A stretch of DNA of 64,000 nt from Melanopsichium pennsylvanicum (Eukaryota > Basidiomycota > Ustilaginomycetes > Ustilaginales), in the NCBI GenBank assembly GCA_900208305.1, contig OAPG01000010.1, positions 62,001-126,000 on the forward strand. Reading direction: 5' to 3'. The notes below the pieces were generated by a model. The model made no database searches, was not told the origin of the DNA, and saw nothing but the letters and a program-made list of their open reading frames with translations. This document shows positions 51,455 through 61,730 of this stretch, piece after piece. A program made the translations under genes and the position numbers. Within the stretch, counting starts at the first letter, position 1. The number at the start of each line of letters is the position of its first letter.

Positions 51455-54223
51455 ATGATCAGCGGTACAGAAATCGCATCCAATAAAGCTGCAATGCCAC
51501 ATACTTCAACTTTGCTCCCAAATGCGGCTTCGCTCCAGCCCACGCACGTCACCTCTCACCTACCTTCTACCAAGTCGCTTCAGAATCAGCATCGCACTGC
51601 ACGCCCTCGTTCACCCTTTCGACATTCACAACAAATCCAAGACTCTCGTCCAACGCAGACTCACATCGCTCCAATACATCATCACAAAAGCCCGCCCAGA
51701 TCCAGCACACTTCACACCTTCCTTACTGTCACCGACGTACCTCACTATGGCCACGTCTCTCGCGCCAGCCGCGTTTCCAACCGCCGCTTCGCGTCACATC
51801 ATGAATACGATCATTCAACAGATTGCGCACATGGATTGAGAGTTCGCAAGACGCCCATCTTCTCCGGTCTCCTCGCGCCGTTTTCGATCGTGCTCGAAGT
51901 GCCCGGCTTGACGTCCAAGTGGTACGCCAAGATCGACCAAGACGGTATCGTACAACGCTTCATCGATAATCCGCCCATCCTCACCGTCGGTCTCGCCATC
52001 TCGCTCGGCGCTGCTGTCGTCGCAAATGGTGCTATCATCTGTCGATTCCTCGAGGTGCTCCGACCACGTCAGAGCATTGCTCTCGCCACCGCCGGCTTTG
52101 TGCTGCATGACTTGATCAACGTCGTGGCACTGGCCACTTTTGGAGGCATCTATGGTCCCAAGCATGACGGTTTGAGCCTCAGCGCTGCCTATTGGATGGT
52201 ATGTGCTTCCACCATCACCTCGACGCTCGTCACCATCAGCTTGATCGCCGACTACGTGAGGACAAACGACTTTCGACATGCTGGTTCGGGCCTCACACAA
52301 CTCCAAAAAGGGCTCGTGTTGGCAGGCATGGGACTCTTCCTCTACCTCTCGCTCGGATCTCTCATTTTCGTCTTTGTCATCAAGATCGACTTTATCACGG
52401 CGCTCTATTTCTCGACTGCCACCGTGCTCACGGTAGGCTTTGGCGATGTCGTACCTACGAGTCCAGGTGGCAAGGTTCTGGTCATCCTCTACGCCCCCGT
52501 AGGTATCGTCCTCGTTGCCCTTGTCGTCTCCTCTGCTAGAAATACCATTTTAGAAACCTTTCAAGCAGCATTGCTGGCCCGCACCAAAGAACGCCGACGT
52601 CGTGTAGCAGAGAAGAGGGCGATACAAAAGGAGCACAAACGACAGGATAGAGCTTTGCGCAAGATCGTGCCTCGTACTTTCACCTTTGGTTCGGGCGGTG
52701 CTGCCGAAGCTGGCAACAATGTTGCGCAGAGCAACGATTTTGCAGAAGCGCTGGCCAGAATGGAGAAGCAAGCTGCTGGACGTGACCACGTCCAACAAGA
52801 CGCTCACGCCTCTGGCGGTGCGAAAGCGTCTTCCGTCGACCATTCTAACTTCTCTGACCACACCGGTGCAACCAAGAATGATCACGAAGCCGATGCATCC
52901 CTGGTCGACAAAGCCACCGCCGGCAATCCCGACGTACAAAGAGAAATCAGCAACCTTCAACACCAGCTCTTGGCAGCCAAACAGAGAACCGAGGAAGACT
53001 TTCGTCGATTTGAAGAGCGATCTCGACACGAAGCCTTTGCAGCTGCACGTATGAAGCTCTTCCTCGCCGCCTCGCTCGCAGCTGCATTCTGGTTGCTCGG
53101 AGCGGTAGCTTTCACGTATGCTGAACGATGGAGTTATGGCGGAGCAATGTGGTTCTGTTTTATCGCCATGATCACCATCGGCTATGGTGATTATCATCCT
53201 TCGACGCAATTGGGTAGGGCCATCTTTGTGATTTGGGGTTTGTTGGGTGTGGCGGTGCTCACGATTCTGCTAGCAGTTGTGCAGGACGCGTTCGGTGGAG
53301 TTTTGCATAGAATGCTCACGAATTCGACAAGTAGACTGTTCGACAGGGCCGAATCGAGGGCCAAGAAGAGGCGATTGAAAAAAACGCACGATGCACACGC
53401 GACAGCTGACGACGAAGGCGATGCGGAAGGAGTAGCTGCGAATAGGGTCATGGGCGGTCCTGGACGACGGCGGCGTCGACCTCAGAGAAAGAGTACCGGG
53501 GATATTGCGAGATTGCACCCACGAACATCGCACGCTGCTGTCGAGATGGAGCGGAAGAGCATGGAAGCGCGTGTAGAGCCCTCGGCTAGAACAGACTCTC
53601 CATCACCGATCGAGCTCGAGGAATTTTCGAATCCATCGCCCGTACAAGAAGCTTTCGCGATTTCTCCTTTCGAGTTAGAAGCCACGAACATCGAAGAAAG
53701 CGACACTGGTACGCTCTTCAGCAACATTCGATTATCTCTGAGTGCAGCTGCCAAGGTGGAAAATACGCTAGTCTCTACTCCTCAAAAACTTGCGCTTGCT
53801 GCCCTTCAAACGTTTCAGCATTCTATCCGGGTATTGCTTCTACACGAGACGGCGATTTCGCAAGCCATGACCGACGTGCCTGCTTTGAGGCACTATTACA
53901 ACTCTCGACAGCATTTTGCTCAAGATGAGAGTGACGACAAGAGAGGATTTGGGATGGATCCGGAAATCGCATTGCAGGCTCTTCAAGCGTCGATAAGGCA
54001 GATGGCGAATCCGGAGTATGAGAAGGTTGCCAAGATGATTGTGGCCAACTGTGAGTTTGAGCACCATTTGCGCGTGTTGCTGGACGAATTTCAGGGATTG
54101 AAGGACAGCGTCGAGGGGTTCAAACACACGCAGTTGTTGCGTCGAAGTAGGACCATGTCGGTTTCAGAAATACGAGCCAATCGGAACAAGGAGGAATCGT
54201 CCCAAGACACGTTGCAGACATGA
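51455..54223 (+). CDS. TOK1: Two-pore-domain outward-rectifier potassium channel (TOK1 type)
   Basis: 922 residues from the ATG at 51455. After a basic N-terminal tail of about 130 residues come eight predicted membrane segments with two pore loops, the layout unique to fungal TOK channels. The first filter is TVGFGD at 326-331 and the second TIGYGD at 574-579. The opening RKTPIFSGLLAPFSIVLEVP (residues 131-150) is typical of the family. A long charged cytosolic loop separates the two halves. The channel passes outward potassium current at the plasma membrane and sets membrane potential (family knowledge). The tail from about 610 is basic, then acidic and helical. The N-terminal tail is low-complexity and another start or an unseen 5' exon is possible. 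Confidence 0.92.
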   Translation: MISGTEIASNKAAMPHTSTLLPNAASLQPTHVTSHLPSTKSLQNQHRTARPRSPFRHSQQIQDSRPTQTHIAPIHHHKSPPRSSTLHTFLTVTDVPHYGHVSRASRVSNRRFASHHEYDHSTDCAHGLRVRKTPIFSGLLAPFSIVLEVPGLTSKWYAKIDQDGIVQRFIDNPPILTVGLAISLGAAVVANGAIICRFLEVLRPRQSIALATAGFVLHDLINVVALATFGGIYGPKHDGLSLSAAYWMVCASTITSTLVTISLIADYVRTNDFRHAGSGLTQLQKGLVLAGMGLFLYLSLGSLIFVFVIKIDFITALYFSTATVLTVGFGDVVPTSPGGKVLVILYAPVGIVLVALVVSSARNTILETFQAALLARTKERRRRVAEKRAIQKEHKRQDRALRKIVPRTFTFGSGGAAEAGNNVAQSNDFAEALARMEKQAAGRDHVQQDAHASGGAKASSVDHSNFSDHTGATKNDHEADASLVDKATAGNPDVQREISNLQHQLLAAKQRTEEDFRRFEERSRHEAFAAARMKLFLAASLAAAFWLLGAVAFTYAERWSYGGAMWFCFIAMITIGYGDYHPSTQLGRAIFVIWGLLGVAVLTILLAVVQDAFGGVLHRMLTNSTSRLFDRAESRAKKRRLKKTHDAHATADDEGDAEGVAANRVMGGPGRRRRRPQRKSTGDIARLHPRTSHAAVEMERKSMEARVEPSARTDSPSPIELEEFSNPSPVQEAFAISPFELEATNIEESDTGTLFSNIRLSLSAAAKVENTLVSTPQKLALAALQTFQHSIRVLLLHETAISQAMTDVPALRHYYNSRQHFAQDESDDKRGFGMDPEIALQALQASIRQMANPEYEKVAKMIVANCEFEHHLRVLLDEFQGLKDSVEGFKHTQLLRRSRTMSVSEIRANRNKEESSQDTLQT

Positions 54224-54470
54224 TCTACAATGTGATTGGAGTGGGAAACCCTTGTGGAACTCTCTCTTTTTTTATTTATTTATTTATTTATTTTTATCTT
54301 ATTGTGGTTTGACTTGGGAATCGTTTTTTGTATAGTAGTATGTTACACCTTGTACCTGTATCACGAAGGACCTGTTTCTTGCTCATCTCTGCTTGCGCGT
54401 GACTTTTGGAGGCTGCATGTATGTCTTGTGTATGGATAAACGTCCAATTTGTTACCTATGGTGATGCAGC

Positions 54471-55449
54471 TCACCGTGATGTGGGTGGGTTAAGATGTGG
54501 AAATCTGGATCGAACGATGCTCAACAAGTGAGGCCAGATCTGGTTCGAGGTGTCACCTCTAAGGTTGACAAACAGTTGGTCACCTTTACCGCGTGCTACG
54601 TCGATGTTGGTTTCGGTTCTGCAGTCAACGTCGATGATTGAACCGGATTTGTTCCTGTAATGTTGGAGCATGGGATCGGTTTGGGCATGAAAAGAACTAA
54701 GCCTTTTTCCGAACGTTTCCACGTTGTCATCTTGTCGTTTCGAAAGAGGTTCACCGGTGATATCGTCCTTGCCTTGAACTTTAGGAGGATTGTACGAAAG
54801 GTTGTAAACTCGACCGCTTGGAAGGTGCGTCCATCGTTCTGAATGCCAAAACAACAGACAAAGTAAGTGCCATGCTTAAGATGATTAGTTAACTCCTCTT
54901 TGAGAAGAAGAGATAAGAGAAGGTGCAGGAGCACTTACGCAAGATTCTATCGAGGATCACATGTTCGGGAACATCCAAGTTGATAATCAATTTCAGCGGT
55001 TTTCCTTGTCGGTCCAACATCTGATCAAGCATTTGGGCTTGACCTAGTGTTCTTGGAAATCCATCAAGCAACCAATCTTCATGTTGCAACGTTTGAACTT
55101 CAGTTCCAATGAGATCCATCATAACCTCATCTGGCATCAATCCACCGGCCTTGATCACGCTATCCGCCCTCTGACCTATTTGAGTTTTTCGTTGGATGTG
55201 AGATCGCAAAACATCGCCGGCGGATAGGACGGAGAAAGAGTAATGTTTCAAAAGTCGAGTACTTTGAGTACCTTTGCCTGAGCCTGGACTTCCGACGATG
55301 AGCATTCGCATTTGGGAGTCACATTTACCGTTATGAGTAGTTGATAAGGCGCGGATGGTGGATGAGAGGCTTACGGCTGATGTGGTTGCATGCTGGAAAT
55401 AAGAAGGTCGGATTGACCGTAAGCCAAAGTGTGTGGTCATTTTGAACAT
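54471..55449 (-). CDS. ADK2: Mitochondrial GTP:AMP phosphotransferase (adenylate kinase 3), two exons
   Basis: Exon 1 is 55449-54939 (511 nt) and exon 2 is 54838-54471 (368 nt); joining them gives 292 residues. The P-loop GSPGSGKGT is at 53-61, DGFPRTLGQA lies in the AMP-binding part, and the LID domain starts right after the splice (WTHLPSGRVYN), continuing with DDITGEPLSKRQDDN. The first 42 residues are basic and Ser/Thr-rich, as in a mitochondrial targeting peptide. The LID lacks the four-cysteine zinc site. The enzyme phosphorylates AMP with GTP in the matrix, linking the citrate-cycle GTP step to adenylates. The intron interrupts the codon at residue 171. Confidence 0.92.
54839..54938 (-). 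other. 100-bp spliceosomal intron in ADK2
   Basis: The minus strand reads GTAAGT at the donor and ends in TTCAG, with a branch-like CTAAT (aactaatca) inside. Splicing restores the ILQRWTHLPSG stretch expected at the LID boundary. Confidence 0.88.
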
Positions 55450-55989
55450 GGATCGAATGGTGAAGCTGCAGATTGAGTTGTACAGGAGTTATATGATGGT
55501 TACAGCAACTTGCGCAAAGGAAAGGGATTGCAAGGCAAAGGTTGCAGACCCTTATGAGGCAAAGTCATTTTGAAAGAAGAGAGAGAGAGATAGATAGATG
55601 TACGAGATGGTCCTTGCGTGAGAAGCGGACCGGGAAAAGGTGAAAATAATAATACCGGAACGCGTGGTTTGTGCTCTTTCTACTCGACCAAACACACTCT
55701 TGCTGGTTTTGGCCCGCACCGGCTAACTCACACATACACATACATACATGGATGTCTCTCTGACCAGTCGTATCGTGGGGTTCATCTCGTCGATTCTATT
55801 TTCTCGCTGCCGTCCGTTACCACTCTTGCAATCTCGTCCCTTTTCATTATAAAGGTATACACACTGATGATTTCACTCTCGTAATCCGTGACATTGAATT
55901 TGATCGCACCAACTGTTGATTGATGGAGTAGAACACGGCAAACTTCTATTATGATCCAGTGACAGAGATCTACATGATAGCAATACAAA
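55450..55989. other. Intergenic region
   Basis: This is the promoter side of ADK2 and the 3' flank of the SDR gene. A GA/GATA run lies near 55580-55597 and an ACATACA repeat near 55732-55748. No gene is seen. Confidence 0.4.
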
Positions 55990-56829
55990 TCAACGACCCA
56001 TCCAGCCACCGTCGACCACCAGCATTTCTCCCGACACGTACTGGCTCGCTTGACTGGCAAGGAACAACAAGGGACCCTTGAAATCGGCCGCCTCACCCCA
56101 CCTTCCCGCTGGGATCCTTTCGCTAATCTGCCTCAATCTAGTCGGATCGGCCAGCAGCTTCTCGTTCATGTCGGTAGCAATGTAACCGGGAGCAATGCCA
56201 TTCACCTGAACATTGTGTTTGGCCCATTCGTTGCTCAAAGCTTTTGTCAATTGGCCCACTGCTCCCTTGGCACTTGCATACGCAGGTACTGTGAGACCAC
56301 CTTGGAAAGTCAAAAGGGAGCCAAAGTTGATGATCTTTCCAGAACGGCGTACGACCATGTGTCGTCCAGCAGCTTGGGAAAGCAACCAGACGGCTTTGAG
56401 GTTGACGTTGATCACTTCGTCCCAGTCGTTTTCAGGGAAGTCGGTGGATGGGTGGCGCCTTTGAATGCCTCCACAGTTGACAAGAATATCGATGGAGCCG
56501 CTGTGAGAGAGGGCGAGGGCGCGATCAAAGAGGGTCTTGACAGCTTCCATGTCAGAGAGGTCTGCATCGACGGTAGAGTGCTTCTGAGAAGAGGACTGAT
56601 TGGCAACAGCATTGAGAGGTCCGAGAGCGGGATGAACCAGAGAGTCGGTGGTGGTGCCTGGTCGAACTGCGAGGATGACAGAGGCACCAGCTTCGACAAG
56701 TGCGACAGCACACGCCTGGCCAATACCACGAGTACCACCGGTGAGGAGAGCAGTCTTGCCGGAGAGAGAGAAGAGACCGAGCGACGAGGTCGACGGCGTC
56801 TTTTCGCAGGTTGCGTCGGAAGAAGACAT
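55990..56829 (-). CDS. SDR dehydrogenase, 2-deoxy-D-gluconate 3-dehydrogenase (KduD) type
   Basis: 279 residues from the ATG at 56829. The cofactor turn TGGTRGIG is at 30-37, and the catalytic residues are Ser171, Tyr184 and Lys188 (YASAKGAV). The motif after the fourth strand reads NCGGIQRR, where KduD-type enzymes usually have NNAG or NCAG followed by the same IxRR. The C-terminal YVSGEMLVVDGGW is standard. Such enzymes oxidise sugar acids from pectin or glycan breakdown. The cytosolic location and substrate are inferred. A TATA box about 190 bp upstream fits. Confidence 0.88.
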   Translation of the reverse strand: MSSSDATCEKTPSTSSLGLFSLSGKTALLTGGTRGIGQACAVALVEAGASVILAVRPGTTTDSLVHPALGPLNAVANQSSSQKHSTVDADLSDMEAVKTLFDRALALSHSGSIDILVNCGGIQRRHPSTDFPENDWDEVINVNLKAVWLLSQAAGRHMVVRRSGKIINFGSLLTFQGGLTVPAYASAKGAVGQLTKALSNEWAKHNVQVNGIAPGYIATDMNEKLLADPTRLRQISERIPAGRWGEAADFKGPLLFLASQASQYVSGEMLVVDGGWMGR

Positions 56830-57015
56830 GGTATGCTTGCTTCTTTATCTGTACGAAGGGGTACGTGGTTGGGAGATGCTTTCGCTTATCGATTAGAGTA
56901 GCGTACGGGCAACGCAAGTTGAGATTATGATAGAATAGCTAGAGACTGAATCCTGCGATTCAAGTTTTTACTTGTGGTCAAAGATGATGGGGAGGGGAAG
57001 GTTGACCAATGTGTA

Positions 57016-57025
57016 CCTTTATAGC
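57016..57025 (-). promoter_or_regulatory. TATA box of the KduD-type gene
   Basis: The minus strand reads GCTATAAAGG, about 190 bp before the ATG. Confidence 0.5.
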
Positions 57026-57818
57026 GGGATTCTTTTGCACTTGTCAACGCTCGTTCGTTGGGCGGAAGCTTCCAAAGGTCGGAGCAATGACAGAGTGAGT
57101 GCGATTTGGCGCCTGTTTTAGCTGCGGGAATGCAGTGGAGTGTGTGAGAGGCATAGAAGCGTAAACTCGACAGTCTGTGTGGTTTGGCTGTCTAGACCGG
57201 CATCTCCGGACCGCGTCTCCGGTGACACGCCGCATTTGCGTATTTTTTTTCTTGCTTTTTGTTCATACATCGCGATTCGACATCTTGAAAATTAATTTCA
57301 TACGCAGTTGAGGCCTAATCTAGCGACTGTTTGAGTCGAGCACTTTCAATCGGCAGGTTCGTCGTCATTGCGACGTTAAGGAAAGCACTTCAGGACATGA
57401 CTTGCAATCCGAGACGGAGGAAGGACATGTATGCAAATCCCACATTGATTGGGTCCGCATTACAGTTCCTGATGGAGCTGTGCGTTGTCGGTCGGTGATG
57501 CCAGACTGACTCGCTCAATACAGGTGCATACTGTAAATTACTTTGCTGTACAGTGCTGTTTAGCATCGATATGTCCCTTGCTCATTTGATGGGCTATCAA
57601 GTGAACTCGAGTATGACGAATCATGCGGAAGTTCGGTTGGAAATGCGGTCTCAGCCCACCATCTTCATATCAAAACAACCAACCGCCGGTCTCGCGGTTG
57701 TAACCGCCACCACAGCCAAACACAGCCACTTGCCCCTGAAGTTTACCACAATTTTGACACTGCTTGCTCCTTGCTAATCGTGCTGATCGGTCAGCTACCG
57801 GCGGTTTGGCTAGCTCGT

Positions 57819-57828
57819 ATATATATAC
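57819..57828 (+). promoter_or_regulatory. TATA box of the small secreted gene at 58002
   Basis: The sequence tatatatata lies about 175 bp before the ATG, followed by a pyrimidine-rich leader. Confidence 0.5.
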
Positions 57829-58001
57829 ATTGTTTCTCCTTCGCCTTCCCCGTCTACTCTTCTCCATCCTTCATGCTTCACTTTCCCTCGACAGCGTGTG
57901 CCTGTTGCACTCTTGGTGCCTCTCCTCCTTCTCTCTAAGTCCAACTTCTGGCCTTTTCACAATATCTCCACAGCTGCTGTGGCTTCTCTGGAAGATTATC
58001 C

Positions 58002-58469
58002 ATGCGCTTCGAACCTCTATTCTTGGTACTCTTCATCAACCTGTATCTCACCTTGACCTTTGCTATTCCCGTCCGCCCCTCTCCCCGATCACATGCGAGA
58101 TTAAAGTCGCGCCAGCTCGAGGAGGAATTGATCGCGGGAGTGGAAGATCGCGTCGAGCTGTTCGATACTCCGCGAATTCATGATTCCTCTGAACAGATTC
58201 ACGACGAAGTAGAAAAGAACAATGTCACCTCCCCAAGCTTGTTGGAAGCGATACAAACAAGGAGGCAGCAACAAGCACAGCAGCAGGTGAAATTCAGGCC
58301 GATCATACTAACGCAGCAATCGTACAGCTATAATCATCCAAACAAATATGTCGGTAACAGCCAATATTTCGGGCCCTTGGCATCCGGACAGCGAGCTGAG
58401 GTTGGCGGGTACAACCAAGGTAACAGTCTTGCTGCAGGGTACAGAAAGGAGCCTTATGGAAAAAAGTAG
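58002..58469 (+). CDS. Small secreted Gln/Tyr-rich protein
   Basis: 155 residues from the ATG at 58002. MRFEPLFLVLFINLYLTLTF is a clear signal peptide, cut near A-IPVRP. The mature protein has no cysteine. It has an early basic site (KSRQ), an acidic stretch, a Gln-rich stretch (RRQQQAQQQ) and a Tyr/Asn/Gly-rich end with YSYNHPNKYVGNSQYFG. I recognise no family. It may be a cell-wall or effector protein. A strong TATA box precedes it. Confidence 0.65.
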   Translation: MRFEPLFLVLFINLYLTLTFAIPVRPSPRSHARLKSRQLEEELIAGVEDRVELFDTPRIHDSSEQIHDEVEKNNVTSPSLLEAIQTRRQQQAQQQVKFRPIILTQQSYSYNHPNKYVGNSQYFGPLASGQRAEVGGYNQGNSLAAGYRKEPYGKK

Positions 58470-59144
58470 AAGATCGGTAAAGTTTGAAAAGTGCGAGCTT
58501 TTTGGCTATTTCATGTGGGGTTATCAGCTTTACACATTCTTCATGTCGTTTCCGTCGACCAATTCGAAGCAGCACGACTATTTGCGTTCCAAATGAGATT
58601 TTTGGCCAAATTGTAAAGGTGCAAAAGAAGAGCTTATTCATATCGTGAAGACTGGATGAATGAGTTGGTCAGTTTCGGCGTGAGTGTATGTCGCGTAAAA
58701 AGGCAGGGCATATGCACCAGAAAAAGGTGGTAACGAGGGAGCGGACATGTCCTGGCAACCTCATTCACGATGATGAAATGAGTCTGTTGTTTGCAACAGC
58801 AAGTCAGGTTGGCGAAGGGCTGTGTTTTCCAAAGACACGGGTGGCGCGGGTGTGGGTTGTGGCACACTTCATTACCTACATTGCTCAACAACTGGCCATC
58901 GCTTTCCTTGCATGCATAGTGAGTCGCTCCTATATTTTGAGATGAAAATGGGCGGATACCCACTCGCTCCTTGTCGATTGCTTCTCTGTGACCACCCTCA
59001 ACAAATTCTCTCTGCTCCCTGTTTCCTGTCTCTTATGCCTTTCCCTTTGACATTCTTTCGTTCCGTTCTGTCTCCATTCCTAACCTTCTCTCTTCGAATC
59101 TTTCTTTCCGGCCTCCAAAAGACGGCTTCTTTTTATGTTTGATC
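58470..59144. other. Intergenic region
   Basis: Nothing is recognised except a pyrimidine-rich leader from about 58960 before the 59145 gene. Confidence 0.45.
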
Positions 59145-60440
59145 ATGCCAGCTCCAGTATACGCAATGCGACGGTTGGCCACTACGGCGTCGGCGTCCAT
59201 CGCAATTTTCTCGTTATTCGTATTACAAATCGGTAGGATTGGAGCGGAAAAAGTTGTACAGGACCCGATGGAAGCGCAAGCCAACTCTTTCGGCTGGCTT
59301 GCCATTCGCAATTTTACCTACTGCCTGTCCTCCAATCCTGACCCTCCGAACAAGCCTTTGGGTGTCCAGCCCACCAAGCAAATGACGAGCAAGCTCAACG
59401 GTGCCAAGAAAGAATTGACAGGCATGGGAGATAGCGTGGTTGTGCTGTATCATCCGGAGGAGACGACTCGGGCGATTGCATGGTGTAATACGCTTGTGGC
59501 CATGCAGAGTACGGACCATATGATTTGTCATATGGCGGTCCCCACTTGCCAGCGGTGCGAAGCTGTGAGGTCGAAGAGCACCAGTGGAGGGGACAAGATT
59601 AAAGTTGCGAGTGGAGAAGGCGGGGTAGTGGGAAAGGTGGTTGTGCAAACAAAGTCAGCGCAAGAGGGTAATAACGAGGACCAACAGGTGAACAAGGCGC
59701 CGAGCAAAAAATTGGGACAAAGTAATGAGCAGTCAAGTGCCAAGGAAAGGAAAGATGGTGGGACAAGTAAGACCAACACTGGCGACAGTCACAGTGGCGA
59801 TAAAAATCTGGTTGCGCTCCTCAAGAGAGATCAAGGAAGCAACGTTCCGAACGTCCCATTAGGAATCCTATCTGACAGTTCCTCGGCTGGCAAGACCCCT
59901 CGTCCGTTCGGCTCGATCTCTTCCTCCGATCTCGAGAGCAGACTGTCGTCAGCTGACGATTCTTACGCAGCCTCGGGGGATATCGATCCTCTGAGCGATC
60001 CGGAGCTGCGATCGGCGATTCTAGAGTTCCAAGATTACTGCGAGAACAAGCTCACCCTTGCTGTTCGCGCAGATTGCCCTTTGCATACCGTCAAAGATTG
60101 GGCAGATGAGCCTCCTTTTGACTTGCACAGATTCTGTATGACTATGCACAGTGTACCACCTCAGTCGTTACATTCTGAGCCTGATCTAGGCTCGAGCAGG
60201 CCCGACGGGACGGAAGAAGGAAACTCAGGGAAAAGCCAGCCGAAACAGAGCGGAGGCGATGACAAAGGCGATGCTGGAGATGGTGGAAGGATTGAGAAAG
60301 TTGGAAAGGGTGAGACTGGTATGCAAGCGAAAACCAGCGCGAAAGGCGTCGTCGATCCTGATGACCCTTGGATTCCATATCCTGACGATGGCGGGACAAG
60401 TAAGGCTTCTTGGCAGAAGAAAATTGCTGGAGGAAGCTGA
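59145..60440 (+). CDS. Secreted protein with eight cysteines and a disordered middle
   Basis: 431 residues if it starts at the ATG at 59145; the ATG at 59166 is an alternative. A hydrophobic signal segment lies at about residues 14-31. An N-terminal domain holds five cysteines (in NFTYCLS, IAWCNT, HMICHM and PTCQRC). A 150-residue Ser/Gly/Lys-rich linker follows, then a short C-terminal domain with three cysteines (FQDYCEN, RADCPLH, HRFCMT). The tail is again disordered. I know no family. The paired Cys-rich ends suggest disulfide-linked extracellular domains, perhaps a wall or adhesion protein. Confidence 0.65.
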   Translation: MPAPVYAMRRLATTASASIAIFSLFVLQIGRIGAEKVVQDPMEAQANSFGWLAIRNFTYCLSSNPDPPNKPLGVQPTKQMTSKLNGAKKELTGMGDSVVVLYHPEETTRAIAWCNTLVAMQSTDHMICHMAVPTCQRCEAVRSKSTSGGDKIKVASGEGGVVGKVVVQTKSAQEGNNEDQQVNKAPSKKLGQSNEQSSAKERKDGGTSKTNTGDSHSGDKNLVALLKRDQGSNVPNVPLGILSDSSSAGKTPRPFGSISSSDLESRLSSADDSYAASGDIDPLSDPELRSAILEFQDYCENKLTLAVRADCPLHTVKDWADEPPFDLHRFCMTMHSVPPQSLHSEPDLGSSRPDGTEEGNSGKSQPKQSGGDDKGDAGDGGRIEKVGKGETGMQAKTSAKGVVDPDDPWIPYPDDGGTSKASWQKKIAGGS

Positions 60441-61730
60441 TAGCTTGCTGACTCGAACTGTCAACATGTCGACACACAGCGTTAGACAGCTTGAGCTTTT
60501 GGCAGTGGAGAATCTTCCACACACTGTCTCCGTCGAGTTTACCTTTTTTTGTACCCTTTTGAGGGTCTAAATTTCCACATTGATTTATTCGATTATACGG
60601 TAATTTACATTGCTTTATTTTTGTCGTCCGGTCTTGGCTTGCATGACTTTGCAGTGCAGATCGAATGCAGGCTGCAGGCTGCGGTCCAGAGACCGAATCC
60701 AAGCATCGCCAGCCGCAGAACTATTTTTATTTTTATTTTATTTTTTTCAAAGCTGAAACAGAAACAAATTAAGGCAGTTTAGTGTTGGTTTCACTTGCTT
60801 GGCGCTCTCGACCAGCAAAGCGCCTGACTTGATTCGGGTTCAGGCTGTGTCTGACAGTACCGCCGATGTCAAACAACGTTCGATAGAGTTTGAACTTGAC
60901 CGTGACTTTGAAACCAGAATTGAGGTTGAGTCAGTTCAAAGAGGATGAAAGCAGCGCTTGCCAAGCAACTGGGCCAACGTACGTTAGACGCGCCAAGAAC
61001 AAAGTGCATGCACCTCTAACTATCCTTCCGGAGCTACGGTACAGACTGCGCCTCCGCGTTATCAGAGGAAGAAATTATATACTGTAATTGACCACTCGTT
61101 GCCAGCTACTGTAATACCGTCGTAACATGGTTGAACCTCGTTTTTAATCGGCGCAATCCTTTCATCAAGTGGACAAGCAACCACACGACTGCTCATCTCA
61201 TTTCGGCAGGATGAAGGCGGAAGACGAGCGAGTCAATAAAACGAGGGAATTTTGACGGCTGTGCCGAAAACATGAATCAGAATGCGCTCTGTTCACCTTA
61301 TGTAGTTACGCCAAAAACCACACAGCAGCGGAATCGTGGTGGAACTTCCGAAAGCGTGAGTGTTGTTGTGAATGCTCGGCTGCGCATGTTTTATTTTATA
61401 TATATTTTTTTACTGACTTGATCCACATGCCCTTTCCTAAAACCCTTTGCTAGCGAGCCTGAATGTTCTTTTCAACATGATCAACAACGCAAAGGAAACT
61501 TGAATACCAAAACGATTTGGTCGGAGCAATTCTCAAGGCAGATTCCAAATTTTCCCATGCTTCGGATGTACTTTACCTTGGTAGACCCTTCACCGTCCCT
61601 TCACCGTCCCGTCACCGTCCCTTCACCGTCCCTTCACCGTCCCTTCACCGTCCCTCATCTTCTTACTTCCACCAACAGCACCTTTGAATTGACCAATTCT
61701 TCACTTCTGCTCGAACCACTAGTAACTATT
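60441..61730. other. Intergenic region
   Basis: No gene is supported in 1.3 kb. It contains A/T-rich patches near 60718-60745 and 61391-61412, heptamers at 61080 and 61107, and the 11-bp tandem repeat just before the hydrolase gene. Confidence 0.45.
61590..61655. repeat. 11-bp tandem repeat, six copies
   Basis: Six units of tcaccgtccct, one with a single change, end 75 bp before the ATG at 61731. They probably lie in the leader or core promoter. Confidence 0.95.

Larger units (their letters stand above)
56830..58001. other. Divergent intergenic region
   Basis: No gene. It contains promoter elements for both flanking genes and a TACTGTA heptamer at 57539. Confidence 0.45.

Noticed and set aside
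54236..54439. Hydrophobic 67-codon frame after TOK1
   Set aside because: The hydrophobicity comes from a TTTA microsatellite read as Phe/Leu/Tyr/Ile. It lies in the convergent 3' spacer.
56050..56901. 283-codon open frame opposite the KduD-type SDR
   Set aside because: It is antisense to a well-supported enzyme, with composition typical of a shadow frame.
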